DNA of 38,863 nt from an uncultured Ruminococcus sp. (GTDB taxonomy: Bacteria > Bacillota > Clostridia > Oscillospirales > CAG-272): positions 1 through 38,863 of the forward strand of contig CADBSB010000075.1 in assembly GCA_902797235.1 (NCBI GenBank), read 5' to 3'. The position numbers were made by a program, and so were the translations under genes. This document shows positions 29,983 to 38,828 of this stretch, piece after piece. Position 1 is the stretch's first letter; each line of letters begins with the position of its first letter. A model generated the notes under the pieces. That model did not search any database and had not been told where the DNA came from. It worked only from the letters and a program-made list of their open reading frames with translations.

Positions 29983-32052
29983 TTACGCAGCCGAGCTGAC
30001 GTATCTGAACAGAGCGACAACGTCTTTATTGTTCACCTTGCCGTCTCCGTTGAAATCGAATATCGTATCAAAATCCGATCCGTCATAGCGAGACACGAAT
30101 CTGAACAGAAATACGACGTCCTTGTTGTTTTCGCGCCCGTCGCCGTTCATGTCGCCGGGTTTTCTCACTGCCTTTTCGGTCTTGTCGTACACCGCGGTAT
30201 ACGTTACGCTGCCGTTACACGTCGCCGAAACGTCTTTATCCCAGCCTTTGAACGTGTACGTGTACGTTTCGTCCGCCTCTCTCGTCGGGTCCGCGGGCAC
30301 GTCTATATCCGCGCCGAAGTGGTACGTTTTCTCGCTTATCTTCGATCCGTCGTGATCGAGGAATGTTATGGTATAGTCGATGAACGTTTCATCATACACC
30401 GCTGTGTACGTAACGCTTCCGTTGCACGTCGCCGAAACGTCTTTATCCCAGCCCTTGAAAGTGTACGTATAAGTTTCGTCCGCCTCTCTCGTCGGGTCCG
30501 CGGGCACGTCTATATCCGCGCCGTAGTGGTACGTTTTTTCGCTTATCTTTGTTCCGTCGTGATCGAGGAATATTACGGTATAGTCGATGAACGTTTCATC
30601 ATACACCGCCGTATACGTCGCGTCGCCGTTTACGGTCGTTACGGTCTTGTTCCAACCCTTGAACGCGTACGTGTACGTTTCGTCGGCTTGCCTTGTCGGA
30701 TTTGCGGGAACGACGACTGTGTCGCCGTAATCGTACTGTCTTTCGCTCAGCACGGTCCCGTCGTGATCGAGGAATTTTACCGTGTACTGCGTTAGCAGCG
30801 TTTTTACCTGCCTCAGTTCGGTCACGTCGCCTGACGGGCGGGTGTTTATGTCGCATATAAGATAGCCGTCGGAATAATCAAAGCCGTAGATCGCCTCTAT
30901 CCCGGTCAGCTCGGGCTTATAGACGGCTTTCGTCTTGTTTGTCGCCGGGTCGTACATATATACCGTGTCCGCCGTGGTGAAGAACAGACGGTGGCCGTCG
31001 GTATCGAGCTTTGAAAAATTGCCGGTCCAGACGTATCCGCCGGGTGCGGACCATATTCCTTCAACAGAGCATATCGGCGTTCCCGTTACCCCGTCGTCGT
31101 TCAGCTTCATCAGCTTCTGTTCCGTGCCGTCTATGTAATATATATCGCCGTCGGCAAGGACGAACGAGGCGTTCGTGCTCTGCCAGAAATACGCGTCGTA
31201 CTTCGTGCTCGTCGCCGGCGCGTAATAGTCGTTTTCGTTGTGATTGGTTTGATATATGCCGGTATTGGAGCGCAAAAAGTTATTGTGCGCGGCGTAGCCT
31301 AAAACTCCGCGTTCGCCCACATTCCAGGTTGGATCGTCCCACGTCACGTCAACGTGGTAATACTCGCCGTCGAGCTTTACGAGGACCCACGAATGGTTAA
31401 GCTTATCGGATAAGCAGCTTACGCATTCTATTCCGACCTGACGGAGCAGGTACAGATACGCTGCCGTGTAACCGTCGCAGACGGATCTTCTTTTTACAAG
31501 AGAAGCGTACATGTTGTAACAGCCGGATTCAAAATCATAATCGTATTCGTTATGTACGGCGAGCCGGTCGTGTATCAGAAGCGCCTTCAAAACATCGCTC
31601 AGTTCGTCGTTATCCTTAATACCGTCAAGCAGCTTGTCGGCAACGGCTTTACATTCCGAAAGCATCGCCATGTATTCTTCTTTTTCATAAAAGTACGTAA
31701 CGACAATAGCCGGTATCGGATTCCCCGTGTATCTTCCGAGAGTATCAACGTGGAAGCACTCCGGTATCTCGCGCCAGATGAACAGCTGAAGATCCGATGA
31801 GGCGGATTCGGGAATGTTGAACTGCGCTATATCTATCGTATCCTTACACTGCTGAAGCTCCGATATAAGATATTCGCGCAGCTTGTCCGTGTCCGTGTAT
31901 TCCGACAGAATCTTCGTCTCCGCACCGCTCATGGCGAGATGTACGGGGCTTGTTACGTCCGTAACGTATGCCGCCGATACGGGTATTGACGGTAAGATCA
32001 TGAAGAGAATGATCAAAAGAACGCATAAACGCTTGACAAAAGAGTTTTTCAT
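29983..32052 (-). CDS. Secreted transglutaminase-like protein with three InlB-type repeats and C-terminal dockerin
   Basis: Protein of 689 residues with a signal peptide (about 1-27). A transglutaminase-like core (about 140-245) shows the cysteine in RRSVCDGYTAAY (C192), the histidine in LNHSW (H220) and the aspartate in YYHVDVTWDD (D235), so the triad is intact. Residues about 285-410 contain short repeated YIDG/YMYD strands like a small beta-propeller or DUF5050-type region. Three tandem Listeria-Bacteroides (InlB-type) repeats of 68-69 residues follow (about 423-628), each with FLDHDG, PTR-ADETYTY and FKGW. The C-terminus (about 632-689) is a dockerin with NGDGRENNKDVV and NGDGKVNNKDVV. 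It is probably a cohesin-docked or surface-displayed peptidase or crosslinking enzyme. Its gene is alone and reads away from the GH2 gene. Confidence 0.9.
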   Translation of the reverse strand: MKNSFVKRLCVLLIILFMILPSIPVSAAYVTDVTSPVHLAMSGAETKILSEYTDTDKLREYLISELQQCKDTIDIAQFNIPESASSDLQLFIWREIPECFHVDTLGRYTGNPIPAIVVTYFYEKEEYMAMLSECKAVADKLLDGIKDNDELSDVLKALLIHDRLAVHNEYDYDFESGCYNMYASLVKRRSVCDGYTAAYLYLLRQVGIECVSCLSDKLNHSWVLVKLDGEYYHVDVTWDDPTWNVGERGVLGYAAHNNFLRSNTGIYQTNHNENDYYAPATSTKYDAYFWQSTNASFVLADGDIYYIDGTEQKLMKLNDDGVTGTPICSVEGIWSAPGGYVWTGNFSKLDTDGHRLFFTTADTVYMYDPATNKTKAVYKPELTGIEAIYGFDYSDGYLICDINTRPSGDVTELRQVKTLLTQYTVKFLDHDGTVLSERQYDYGDTVVVPANPTRQADETYTYAFKGWNKTVTTVNGDATYTAVYDETFIDYTVIFLDHDGTKISEKTYHYGADIDVPADPTREADETYTYTFKGWDKDVSATCNGSVTYTAVYDETFIDYTITFLDHDGSKISEKTYHFGADIDVPADPTREADETYTYTFKGWDKDVSATCNGSVTYTAVYDKTEKAVRKPGDMNGDGRENNKDVVFLFRFVSRYDGSDFDTIFDFNGDGKVNNKDVVALFRYVSSAA
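30169..30786 (-). repeat. Three tandem 204-207-base coding repeats (InlB-type)
   Basis: On the minus strand copies run 30786-30583, 30582-30376 and 30375-30169. Copies 2 and 3 are nearly identical in DNA, differing by scattered substitutions, while copy 1 is diverged. This suggests a recent duplication and possible length variation. Confidence 0.85.
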
Positions 32053-32277
32053 GGACTTTATTCCTTTACACGTATTTCAAACTCATTTTATAATATAATT
32101 TTACGAATATCAAGAGTTTATCGTAAAAATTAAAAGATTATTTTAAATTTTTAAGGCGCGCGGCGTAAAAGCGCATCCGTTTTTTTACACAACAGGGCGT
32201 TATTTCCTTTTGAGGCGAGATTTTACCGGGATGTGAAAAATAAGCCGGTATCGCGTATACGGATTTTGATTAAGATA
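32053..32277. other. Divergent intergenic region
   Basis: AT-rich gap between the divergently read transglutaminase and GH2 genes. A possible minus-strand promoter (TATAAA-like box near 32090) is too imperfect to call. No ORF, RNA gene or repeat is supported; the only clear element is the GH2 promoter at its right end. Confidence 0.5.
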
Positions 32278-32306
32278 TTGACAACAGATAATAAATATGA
32301 TATTAT
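32278..32306 (+). promoter_or_regulatory. Sigma-A promoter for the GH2 gene
   Basis: TTGACA (32278-32283), a 17-base spacer and TATTAT (32301-32306), 32 bases before the ATG at 32338. GGAGG at 32323-32327 is the ribosome site. Confidence 0.9.
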
Positions 32307-32337
32307 AAAAAAAGATAAGATCGGAGGATCACGGAAT

Positions 32338-35300
32338 ATGAAAAATTTTGCCGTAATAAAAAAAGCCGCCGCGGCGGTCCTGTGCTCGCTTTTCATCCTG
32401 CCGAATATACTTACCGTGTGCGATACAGTCGCCGCGGCAAGTCAGGCGGATATGGAGAAAAAGAGCTATTATAAAAACGAAGCTTCCGTTTTTACAAAAG
32501 AGCCGAAGGTCGTAACTCTCGGCACGGAAAACGTGCCTTTGCTCGGCGAAGAAAATTACACTCTCGATCTTGACGGCAAATGGAAAATGACAAGCGACGG
32601 AAAGATCTCCGAGCTGAAAAACGGCAACGGCTGGGATAAAGCGATAGACGCGACGGTCCCCGGCAGTATCCACACGGCGCTTTACGAGGCCGGCGTCATA
32701 GACGATCCGTACGTCGGCGACAATATGAAGGCCGCGAACAAGTACGGTGAGAAAAACTGGTACCTCAAACGCACCTTCAACTACGAGGGCGCGGGTAAAA
32801 GCGTCTTGCTTTGCTTTGAGGGCGTCTGCAACGTCGCGGACTTTTATCTGAACGGCGAAAAGATAGGATCACACGAGGGTATGTTCGGCGGTCCGTATAT
32901 TGATATTACGGGCAAGGTGAAAAAGGGCGAAAACACGCTCGTCGTACATCTGAAACCCGCTAAGGACTACACGCAGACCGTCGTTTTCAATTGCAGCTAC
33001 GGCTGGCATTACGCAAAGCTGTACCCGCTCGGCATCTGGCAGTCTGTCAGTATAAAGGATCAGCCGACGGTAACGCTCGATCATCCGTTCATAACGACGA
33101 CGGATTATAAAAAAGGCACGGTAGACCTTGCGATAGAGCTTAAATCGGAAAAGGGCGGAGCGATAAAAGGCGATCTGACGGTGGAGATAGCGCCGAAGAA
33201 TTTTTCGGGCAAGTCCGCGTATTTTACCGCAAAGGTAAACGAGAGCGGCGACGCGATCCTGCGCTACCGCGCCGACGTGCCGGACGCGCATCTGTGGTGG
33301 CCGAACGGCTACGGCGAGCAGTATTTATACGAATTAAAAACGTATTTCAAATCCGACGACGGATCATCGTCCTATACCGTTTCCGAATTCGGTATAAGAC
33401 AGCTCGATTACGCGCCGCTGCAGGACAGCGAGAGCACAGGCTCCTACAACCGCCGCTTCATCATAAACGGCGTCAAGGTCTATATGAAGGGCGCGGGCTG
33501 GTGTACGATCGACGCGATGATGAGATTTACCCGCGAGGATTACGACAGGATACTTTCTCGCGCGCACGACGCGGGCATAAACTTCTTCCGCTCCTGGGGC
33601 GGCGGACTTGTCGAGACGGAGGAGTTCTACGACCTCTGCGACGAGTACGGCATATGTATATACCAGGAATGGCCGTGCTGCTGGGACAGCACGAAAACTC
33701 AGCCCGCCGACGTTTTGTATGAGACGGTTATTTACGGCGCAAAGCGCCTGCGCAACCGCCCGTCGCTTTTGGTTTGGGGCGGTGGAAACGAGGGCGAGGC
33801 GCCGTATTCCGACAAAGTTCTGAACAATATAGGCAAGCTGACGTACGAAACGGACGGCACGCGCGATTTCTGGCGCCAGGACGGCGGTCCCGGCGCGTCG
33901 AACATCAGACACGACCATATATGGTGGTCGGGCGATTCTCCCGAGCATTATATAAAAATCTACACGGAAATAGATTATCTCAATATGCACGAGTACGGCC
34001 TGGGCGCCATGATGAACAGGCAGTCAATCGAAAAATTCGCGACAAAAGAGGAGCTTTCACAATGGCCGATAAGGGCAGACAGCTCGATCGCCTACCACAC
34101 CGCCACGTTCAACGGATTTTACGGCTGGATGCAGACGCCGTACGGACACGATATAGCGACGCACACGCATTACGCCTCTCTTTTTACGGATGAGCAGTCG
34201 CTTGACGGCATAATCATAGGCTCGCAGTTGTCTCAGGCACAGGCGGATTATCCGCTTGCGATAAACCAGAGGATAAAGGTATCGAAAAACTCCGCGAACG
34301 TCATATATAAGATGAACGACAACTATCCGGGCGCCTCGTGGTCCATCGTCGACTGGTACGGCGCGCCGAAGATAGCGTACTATCTTATGCAGGACGCGTA
34401 TCGTCCCGTAATGGCGGCGTTCACGGCGGATAAATATAATACGATAGACGCGGTAAACGGCTCGTCACCTCTGTCTCTCCCCGTTTATATACTTGATGAT
34501 ACTGTGTCGTTGAAAGGCAAAACGACCTCCGTCGTCATGACCGCGTACGACGAGAATTTGCAGGTAGTGAAGACCGTGGAATACGGCGGCAAAACGGGTC
34601 AGACGGTAAACAGCGTCGGCGATTTCACGCTCACGCCGGAGCAGACCAACCACACGCCGCTCATAATCACGGCGGACCTGTACGTCGGCGGTGAGTTTTA
34701 TAACCGCACGTATATGTATTACAATTACGAATACGACAGCGGATGTCTGTTCTATCTGCCGAGAACGACGCTTGAATACAGCGTTTCCGGCAATACCGTG
34801 ACGGTAAAGAACACCGGCGGCGTGCCCGCGATTGGCGTAAGTATAAAAACGAGCGCGGAGGATACGTTCGTCTGCTCGGACAGCTATTTCATATTAACGC
34901 CGAATCAGAGCGTCGATATAACCGTAAACGACGCCGGGCTTTTCACGGGCGTTGACTGTTTCAATATTAAGGACGCGAAGGATACGACGCCGCCGACAGC
35001 GCCGTCAAACGTCAAGGTAAGCGACGTAAAGTATGACAGCGCAAGGGTGAGCTGGACCGCGTCAAAGGACGACGGCGGGGTGTTCTTATATGAGGTATCC
35101 GCCGTGGAAGGCGATATGATAATAGAAGACCGGGTACACGGCACAAAAACGGAAATGACGCTGTCAGGTCTGCCCGAGGCGACCGAGTATTCGCTCACCG
35201 TTACCGCGATTGATAACAACGGAAACAGAAAACAGTCCGGTATCGTGACTTTCAAAACGCCGAAGGATACGTCGAAGCCGACGCTTCAAAGCGCGGATTT

Positions 35301-37104
35301 CACCGACGACGGAAAAATAAAGTTAGTTTTCGACACGTTCATGGATAAGGACAGAGCCGGGGATATATCGCATTATCTGTTGAATAACGGCGGAGAGGTG
35401 AAGGCGGCGGCGCTTTTAAACGATAAAAGAACGGTGCTGCTTGAAGTTGATAATATCGACGAGGCAAAGCAGTATACGTTAGGCGTAATAGGCTTGACCG
35501 ATACCAAGCTCAACAAAAACGACACGGGATATATTTCCGTCGTCGTAGAGCGCGGCTTATATATGTCCGTCGACTTCGAGGCGGATGAGAACGGCTCGTT
35601 ATATACCGCCGGAAAGCACGTGGCGACGGTAAGGGATATAAACGGCGCGTCTAAATACACGGAAAACGGCGCGCAGGGCAGAGCGCTGGCGGTAAACGGC
35701 GGCTCAGGCGTCATAATCGGCGGCGTGGACTTCTCGTTTCCGGACAACAGCTCCGTCAGCTTCTGGATAAAGGGCAAGGCGACGGACGGCTTCAACCTCT
35801 TGCTTGCAAAGGGCCCGAAGGAATCGGGACACTTTGAATTCTATACGCGCTCAGGTGATTTGTGGTGCTACGCGCCGGAAATAGGCGATATAGATTTGAA
35901 ATACAATATAAACAACGGACCGTCCGGCTGGCATATGCTCGCATTCGTACGGCAGGACGGAAAGCTTCACGTGTACGACGACGGAAAGCTCGTCTCCTCC
36001 GTACCGTTCCGCGGTACGATCTCGGCAAAGGAGCTTGATATGTCGATCGGCGTTCTGAACGAGGGCACGTACGGCTTCGGCGGCAGTATTGACGGAGTTC
36101 GCCTCTATGAGAGGGCGCTTACCGCCGACGAGCTTGCCGATCCGACGGAGGTAAAGGATCCGACGGCGGAAATAACCGGAAACCTTATAGCCAAAAAGGT
36201 AAAAACGGAATTCTCCTTCGGCGCCGGCGCGACCATAAATCTCTGGTTTGATCAAAGCGAAGCAAAAGCCGACTACGCGGTGCTTTTCGCCAAGGCGAAA
36301 AAGAGCTCCGACAAACATTTTGAGATATATACAAAGAACGGTCAGCTCTATCTGTACGCGCCGGGCCGGAACAACGCGGTCGATATATCGCTTAAAGCGG
36401 ACCTTACGCCGTATATAGGCGAATGGCATATGCTGACTGTCGTTCATGACGAAAACAGGCTTATAACGTACATAGACGGCGTTCAGGTCAGCTCCGAGGC
36501 GGTTTACTGGGACGCCGCGGAGGGAGAGGAATACTACACCTGCGGCAGACTGATAGAGGGCGGCCTCGACTTTCCGGGCAAAATATCTGAGCTGACGCTT
36601 GAAAACAAAGCGCTCGATCAGGCGGAAATAAGCGCCCTGTATCAATCCAAGATCAAATACCCGGAAAAAGCGGGCGGACTTGAATTTGAAAGCGACCTTA
36701 TTGAGCTTGAGCCGGACGGCAGCGCCCCGTGCGGCATAAAGGTATCGGGCGATATAGGATATACGCTCGATATCAAGGGCGGCGCCGCAGTGCTCGACGG
36801 TGATACCGTACGCGCGAAGGAGCAGGGAGAAGCCGTTATATACGCCGTATCGGACGGCGGAAAATACACGGCTATGACGCTTGTAAAAGTTGCGGAAAAA
36901 CAGATCGAGACAGAGCCCGTAACGGACGATACGACGGATGAAATAACGACGGAGCCCGAAACGACGGACGAGTGGACGACGATATATCCGCCGGATAACG
37001 ACACAAACGCGTGGATAGTTCCCGTCGTGATCGTCGCCGCAGTCGTCGTAATGGCAGGCGCTGTCGCGGCTGTGGTGATAATTAAGAAAAAGGGCAAAAA
37101 ATAA
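32338..37104 (+). CDS. Giant surface-anchored GH2 family glycosidase (beta-mannosidase-like)
   Basis: Protein of 1588 residues with a signal peptide (about 1-30). A GH2 sugar-binding domain (LDGKWKM, VPGSIHTALYEAGVIDDPYVGDN) and immunoglobulin-like domain precede a TIM barrel. The proposed acid/base is E485 in VWGGGNEGEAP and the nucleophile E552 in LNMHEYG. The overall layout is that of beta-mannosidases and exo-glucosaminidases, although the usual contexts (GNNE and SE(Y/F)G) are altered. Then come a fibronectin III domain (about 882-975), an Ig-like domain (about 976-1070), two LamG/concanavalin-type domains (about 1079-1265 and 1280-1440), an Ig-like segment, a Thr/Glu-rich stalk and a C-terminal helix (about 1556-1582) with a KKKGKK tail. 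It would trim exposed glycans at the cell surface and is followed by a solute-binding protein gene. A longer reading frame from 32233 starts before the promoter and is rejected. Confidence 0.88.
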   Translation: MKNFAVIKKAAAAVLCSLFILPNILTVCDTVAAASQADMEKKSYYKNEASVFTKEPKVVTLGTENVPLLGEENYTLDLDGKWKMTSDGKISELKNGNGWDKAIDATVPGSIHTALYEAGVIDDPYVGDNMKAANKYGEKNWYLKRTFNYEGAGKSVLLCFEGVCNVADFYLNGEKIGSHEGMFGGPYIDITGKVKKGENTLVVHLKPAKDYTQTVVFNCSYGWHYAKLYPLGIWQSVSIKDQPTVTLDHPFITTTDYKKGTVDLAIELKSEKGGAIKGDLTVEIAPKNFSGKSAYFTAKVNESGDAILRYRADVPDAHLWWPNGYGEQYLYELKTYFKSDDGSSSYTVSEFGIRQLDYAPLQDSESTGSYNRRFIINGVKVYMKGAGWCTIDAMMRFTREDYDRILSRAHDAGINFFRSWGGGLVETEEFYDLCDEYGICIYQEWPCCWDSTKTQPADVLYETVIYGAKRLRNRPSLLVWGGGNEGEAPYSDKVLNNIGKLTYETDGTRDFWRQDGGPGASNIRHDHIWWSGDSPEHYIKIYTEIDYLNMHEYGLGAMMNRQSIEKFATKEELSQWPIRADSSIAYHTATFNGFYGWMQTPYGHDIATHTHYASLFTDEQSLDGIIIGSQLSQAQADYPLAINQRIKVSKNSANVIYKMNDNYPGASWSIVDWYGAPKIAYYLMQDAYRPVMAAFTADKYNTIDAVNGSSPLSLPVYILDDTVSLKGKTTSVVMTAYDENLQVVKTVEYGGKTGQTVNSVGDFTLTPEQTNHTPLIITADLYVGGEFYNRTYMYYNYEYDSGCLFYLPRTTLEYSVSGNTVTVKNTGGVPAIGVSIKTSAEDTFVCSDSYFILTPNQSVDITVNDAGLFTGVDCFNIKDAKDTTPPTAPSNVKVSDVKYDSARVSWTASKDDGGVFLYEVSAVEGDMIIEDRVHGTKTEMTLSGLPEATEYSLTVTAIDNNGNRKQSGIVTFKTPKDTSKPTLQSADFTDDGKIKLVFDTFMDKDRAGDISHYLLNNGGEVKAAALLNDKRTVLLEVDNIDEAKQYTLGVIGLTDTKLNKNDTGYISVVVERGLYMSVDFEADENGSLYTAGKHVATVRDINGASKYTENGAQGRALAVNGGSGVIIGGVDFSFPDNSSVSFWIKGKATDGFNLLLAKGPKESGHFEFYTRSGDLWCYAPEIGDIDLKYNINNGPSGWHMLAFVRQDGKLHVYDDGKLVSSVPFRGTISAKELDMSIGVLNEGTYGFGGSIDGVRLYERALTADELADPTEVKDPTAEITGNLIAKKVKTEFSFGAGATINLWFDQSEAKADYAVLFAKAKKSSDKHFEIYTKNGQLYLYAPGRNNAVDISLKADLTPYIGEWHMLTVVHDENRLITYIDGVQVSSEAVYWDAAEGEEYYTCGRLIEGGLDFPGKISELTLENKALDQAEISALYQSKIKYPEKAGGLEFESDLIELEPDGSAPCGIKVSGDIGYTLDIKGGAAVLDGDTVRAKEQGEAVIYAVSDGGKYTAMTLVKVAEKQIETEPVTDDTTDEITTEPETTDEWTTIYPPDNDTNAWIVPVVIVAAVVVMAGAVAAVVIIKKKGKK

Positions 37105-37112
37105 GCCCGGGC

Positions 37113-37141
37113 TTGAAAACGGACGAAAAACGTGATATGTT
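37113..37141 (+). promoter_or_regulatory. Candidate extended minus-10 promoter for the solute-binding protein gene
   Basis: TTGAAA (37113-37118), a 17-base spacer and TATGTT (37136-37141), preceded by TG in the extended minus-10 position. It may allow separate expression from the GH2 gene. Confidence 0.55.
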
Positions 37142-37169
37142 ATAAAAATCCATAATTTAGGAGAACAGG

Positions 37170-38654
37170 ATGAAAAAGATAATTGCAGCCGCTCTTGTCA
37201 TACTCATGTTTGTATGCGCGTGCTCCTGCGCCGGGAACAACGTTCCCGTCAATACGGACACGCAGACCGTTACGGACACCGAGACGGTGACGGAAGCGAC
37301 CGAAACGACGGACGAGGGGTACGAAGCCGATCTGCCGAACGAGAGGTTCGAGGGCGATTTCAACATACTTATAGAGGGCAGCTTCTGGAGCCCCGCGGAT
37401 TCGCTTTATTACGAGGATACATCGGACGATGCCGTGCTTGACGCCGTCTGGAAAAGACAGACGCAGATTAAGGAGCAGTTCGGAGCCGATCTTATGGTAA
37501 CGCCGAGCAACGATACGACCTCAACGCTGAAAAAGAGCGTCAAATCCGGCGACGCTGCGTTTGACGCTGTGATCACGCGTATGCCGCTCATAGCGTCAAG
37601 CGCGTCAAACGGCGACCTTATGGACCTGAATGAGGCGGAGGGGCTCGATCTGTCCAAAAAATACTGGGATCAGAGCGCGAGCGAGGCGTTTTCCGTCGGT
37701 GAAAGAGTGTTCTGCACCGCGGGCGACATCATAAACACGGAGGACGAGGTCACCTGGATAATGATGTTCAACAAAACGCTTGCAAGAAATTTCGACCTTG
37801 AAGACCTGTACACCGTCGTAAAAGAGGGACGCTGGACGTTCGACTATTTCTACAAGCTCCTGAAAGAAACGGGCGCGTCAAAGGAAAACGGAGACGGCAA
37901 GTGGGATTATCTCGATTCCTACGCCTTGTCAACTCACAGGGACATGGCGTACGGTCTGTTTTACGCCGCGGGACTTTCGTTCATAGTAAAGGACGCGGAC
38001 AATCTGCCGGTGCTCAACAGCGCGGAGAATGAAAAAATACAAAAGGTGCTCGATTATTCGCTCAAAGTCATGCGTCAGGACAATCTCACGCTTGACGCGC
38101 ACAAGTGGGTGTCGGTGCATCCGCACGCGACCGATCTGACGTACGAGGCGTTTACGGAGAACAGAGCGCTGTTTTACGCGGAGGTCTTATACTACGTTTC
38201 ACAGCTCCGTTCCATGGATACGGATTTCGGTATTTTACCTATGCCCAAATATGATGAAAAGCAGAAGGATTACATATCGTTCGTCAACCCCGCCGCGTCG
38301 CTCGTCGGTATTCCGATATATCAGAAGTCCAAGGACGGCGGGAGGAGAAGCGGAATCCTGCTTGAAGCCATGGCGTATTATGGATATAAGTATTTGACGC
38401 CCGCGTATCTTGAAAAGCAGATCAAAGGCAAGGCGACGCGCGACGAGGAGTCTATCGAGATGATAGACATTATAATGCGCCACCGCTCCTATGACCTTGA
38501 ACTGATACACGACTGGGGCAACCTTGCAACGTCGTACAGCGACCTTGTTTTCAACAACAAAAACACGTATTCATCCGTATACAGCAAATGCTCAAAATCG
38601 GCTGAAAAGAGGATAAACAACTTCTTGTCGTCGATAGAAAAGAACATGAAGTGA
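37170..38654 (+). CDS. ABC-type extracellular solute-binding lipoprotein (sugar-type)
   Basis: Protein of 494 residues with a lipoprotein signal (VCACSC, lipidated at C18 or C20) and a Thr/Glu/Asp-rich linker (about 25-55). The rest has the shape of a carbohydrate-binding family 1 solute-binding protein: FNILIEGSFWSP near the start, WKRQTQIKEQFGADL, FDAVITRMP, MMFNKTLARNF, and DFGILPMPKYDEKQKDYISF near the hinge. It would present an oligosaccharide to an ABC importer; no permease genes fall within the window. It lies 65 bases after the GH2 gene, suggesting it captures products of that enzyme. AGGAG precedes the ATG. Confidence 0.88.
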   Translation: MKKIIAAALVILMFVCACSCAGNNVPVNTDTQTVTDTETVTEATETTDEGYEADLPNERFEGDFNILIEGSFWSPADSLYYEDTSDDAVLDAVWKRQTQIKEQFGADLMVTPSNDTTSTLKKSVKSGDAAFDAVITRMPLIASSASNGDLMDLNEAEGLDLSKKYWDQSASEAFSVGERVFCTAGDIINTEDEVTWIMMFNKTLARNFDLEDLYTVVKEGRWTFDYFYKLLKETGASKENGDGKWDYLDSYALSTHRDMAYGLFYAAGLSFIVKDADNLPVLNSAENEKIQKVLDYSLKVMRQDNLTLDAHKWVSVHPHATDLTYEAFTENRALFYAEVLYYVSQLRSMDTDFGILPMPKYDEKQKDYISFVNPAASLVGIPIYQKSKDGGRRSGILLEAMAYYGYKYLTPAYLEKQIKGKATRDEESIEMIDIIMRHRSYDLELIHDWGNLATSYSDLVFNNKNTYSSVYSKCSKSAEKRINNFLSSIEKNMK

Positions 38655-38690
38655 TAAATAGGATAACAATAGCAAAAAGGGGCTGTCGCA

Positions 38691-38742
38691 TTCGGCGCGG
38701 TTTGATAAGGCAGTAATTTTAAATATGCTATACCGCGCCGAA
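38691..38742 (+). repeat. Long-loop 11-bp inverted repeat
   Basis: TTCGGCGCGGT (38691-38701) is the exact reverse complement of ACCGCGCCGAA (38732-38742), with a 30-base AT-rich loop. It leads directly into mini-hairpin array C and might help end transcription of the solute-binding protein gene, although no T tract follows. Confidence 0.65.
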
Positions 38743-38828
38743 GCTAAATTCGCCTAACGGCGAGCTGAATTATGCTCCGCATAGCTAAATTTGCTGTCGC
38801 AAGCTAAATTCGGCTTTGCCGAGCTGAA
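38742..38828. repeat. Mini-hairpin array C with AGCTAAAT linkers
   Basis: Four short hairpins: 38750-38763 (TCGCC/GGCGA), 38771-38783 (TATGC/GCATA), 38791-38802 (TTGC/GCAA) and 38810-38822 (TCGGC/GCCGA). They are separated by AGCTAAAT, GCTGAAT, GCTAAAT and GCTAAAT, with GCTGAA at the end. The period is about 20 bases. The rest of the window to 38863 holds AT-rich sequence with more TTTAGC-type words and no gene. Confidence 0.85.

Noticed and set aside
32233-32337. Longer GH2 start at 32233
   Set aside because: It precedes the TTGACA/TATTAT promoter at 32278-32306; the signal peptide begins properly at 32338 after GGAGG.
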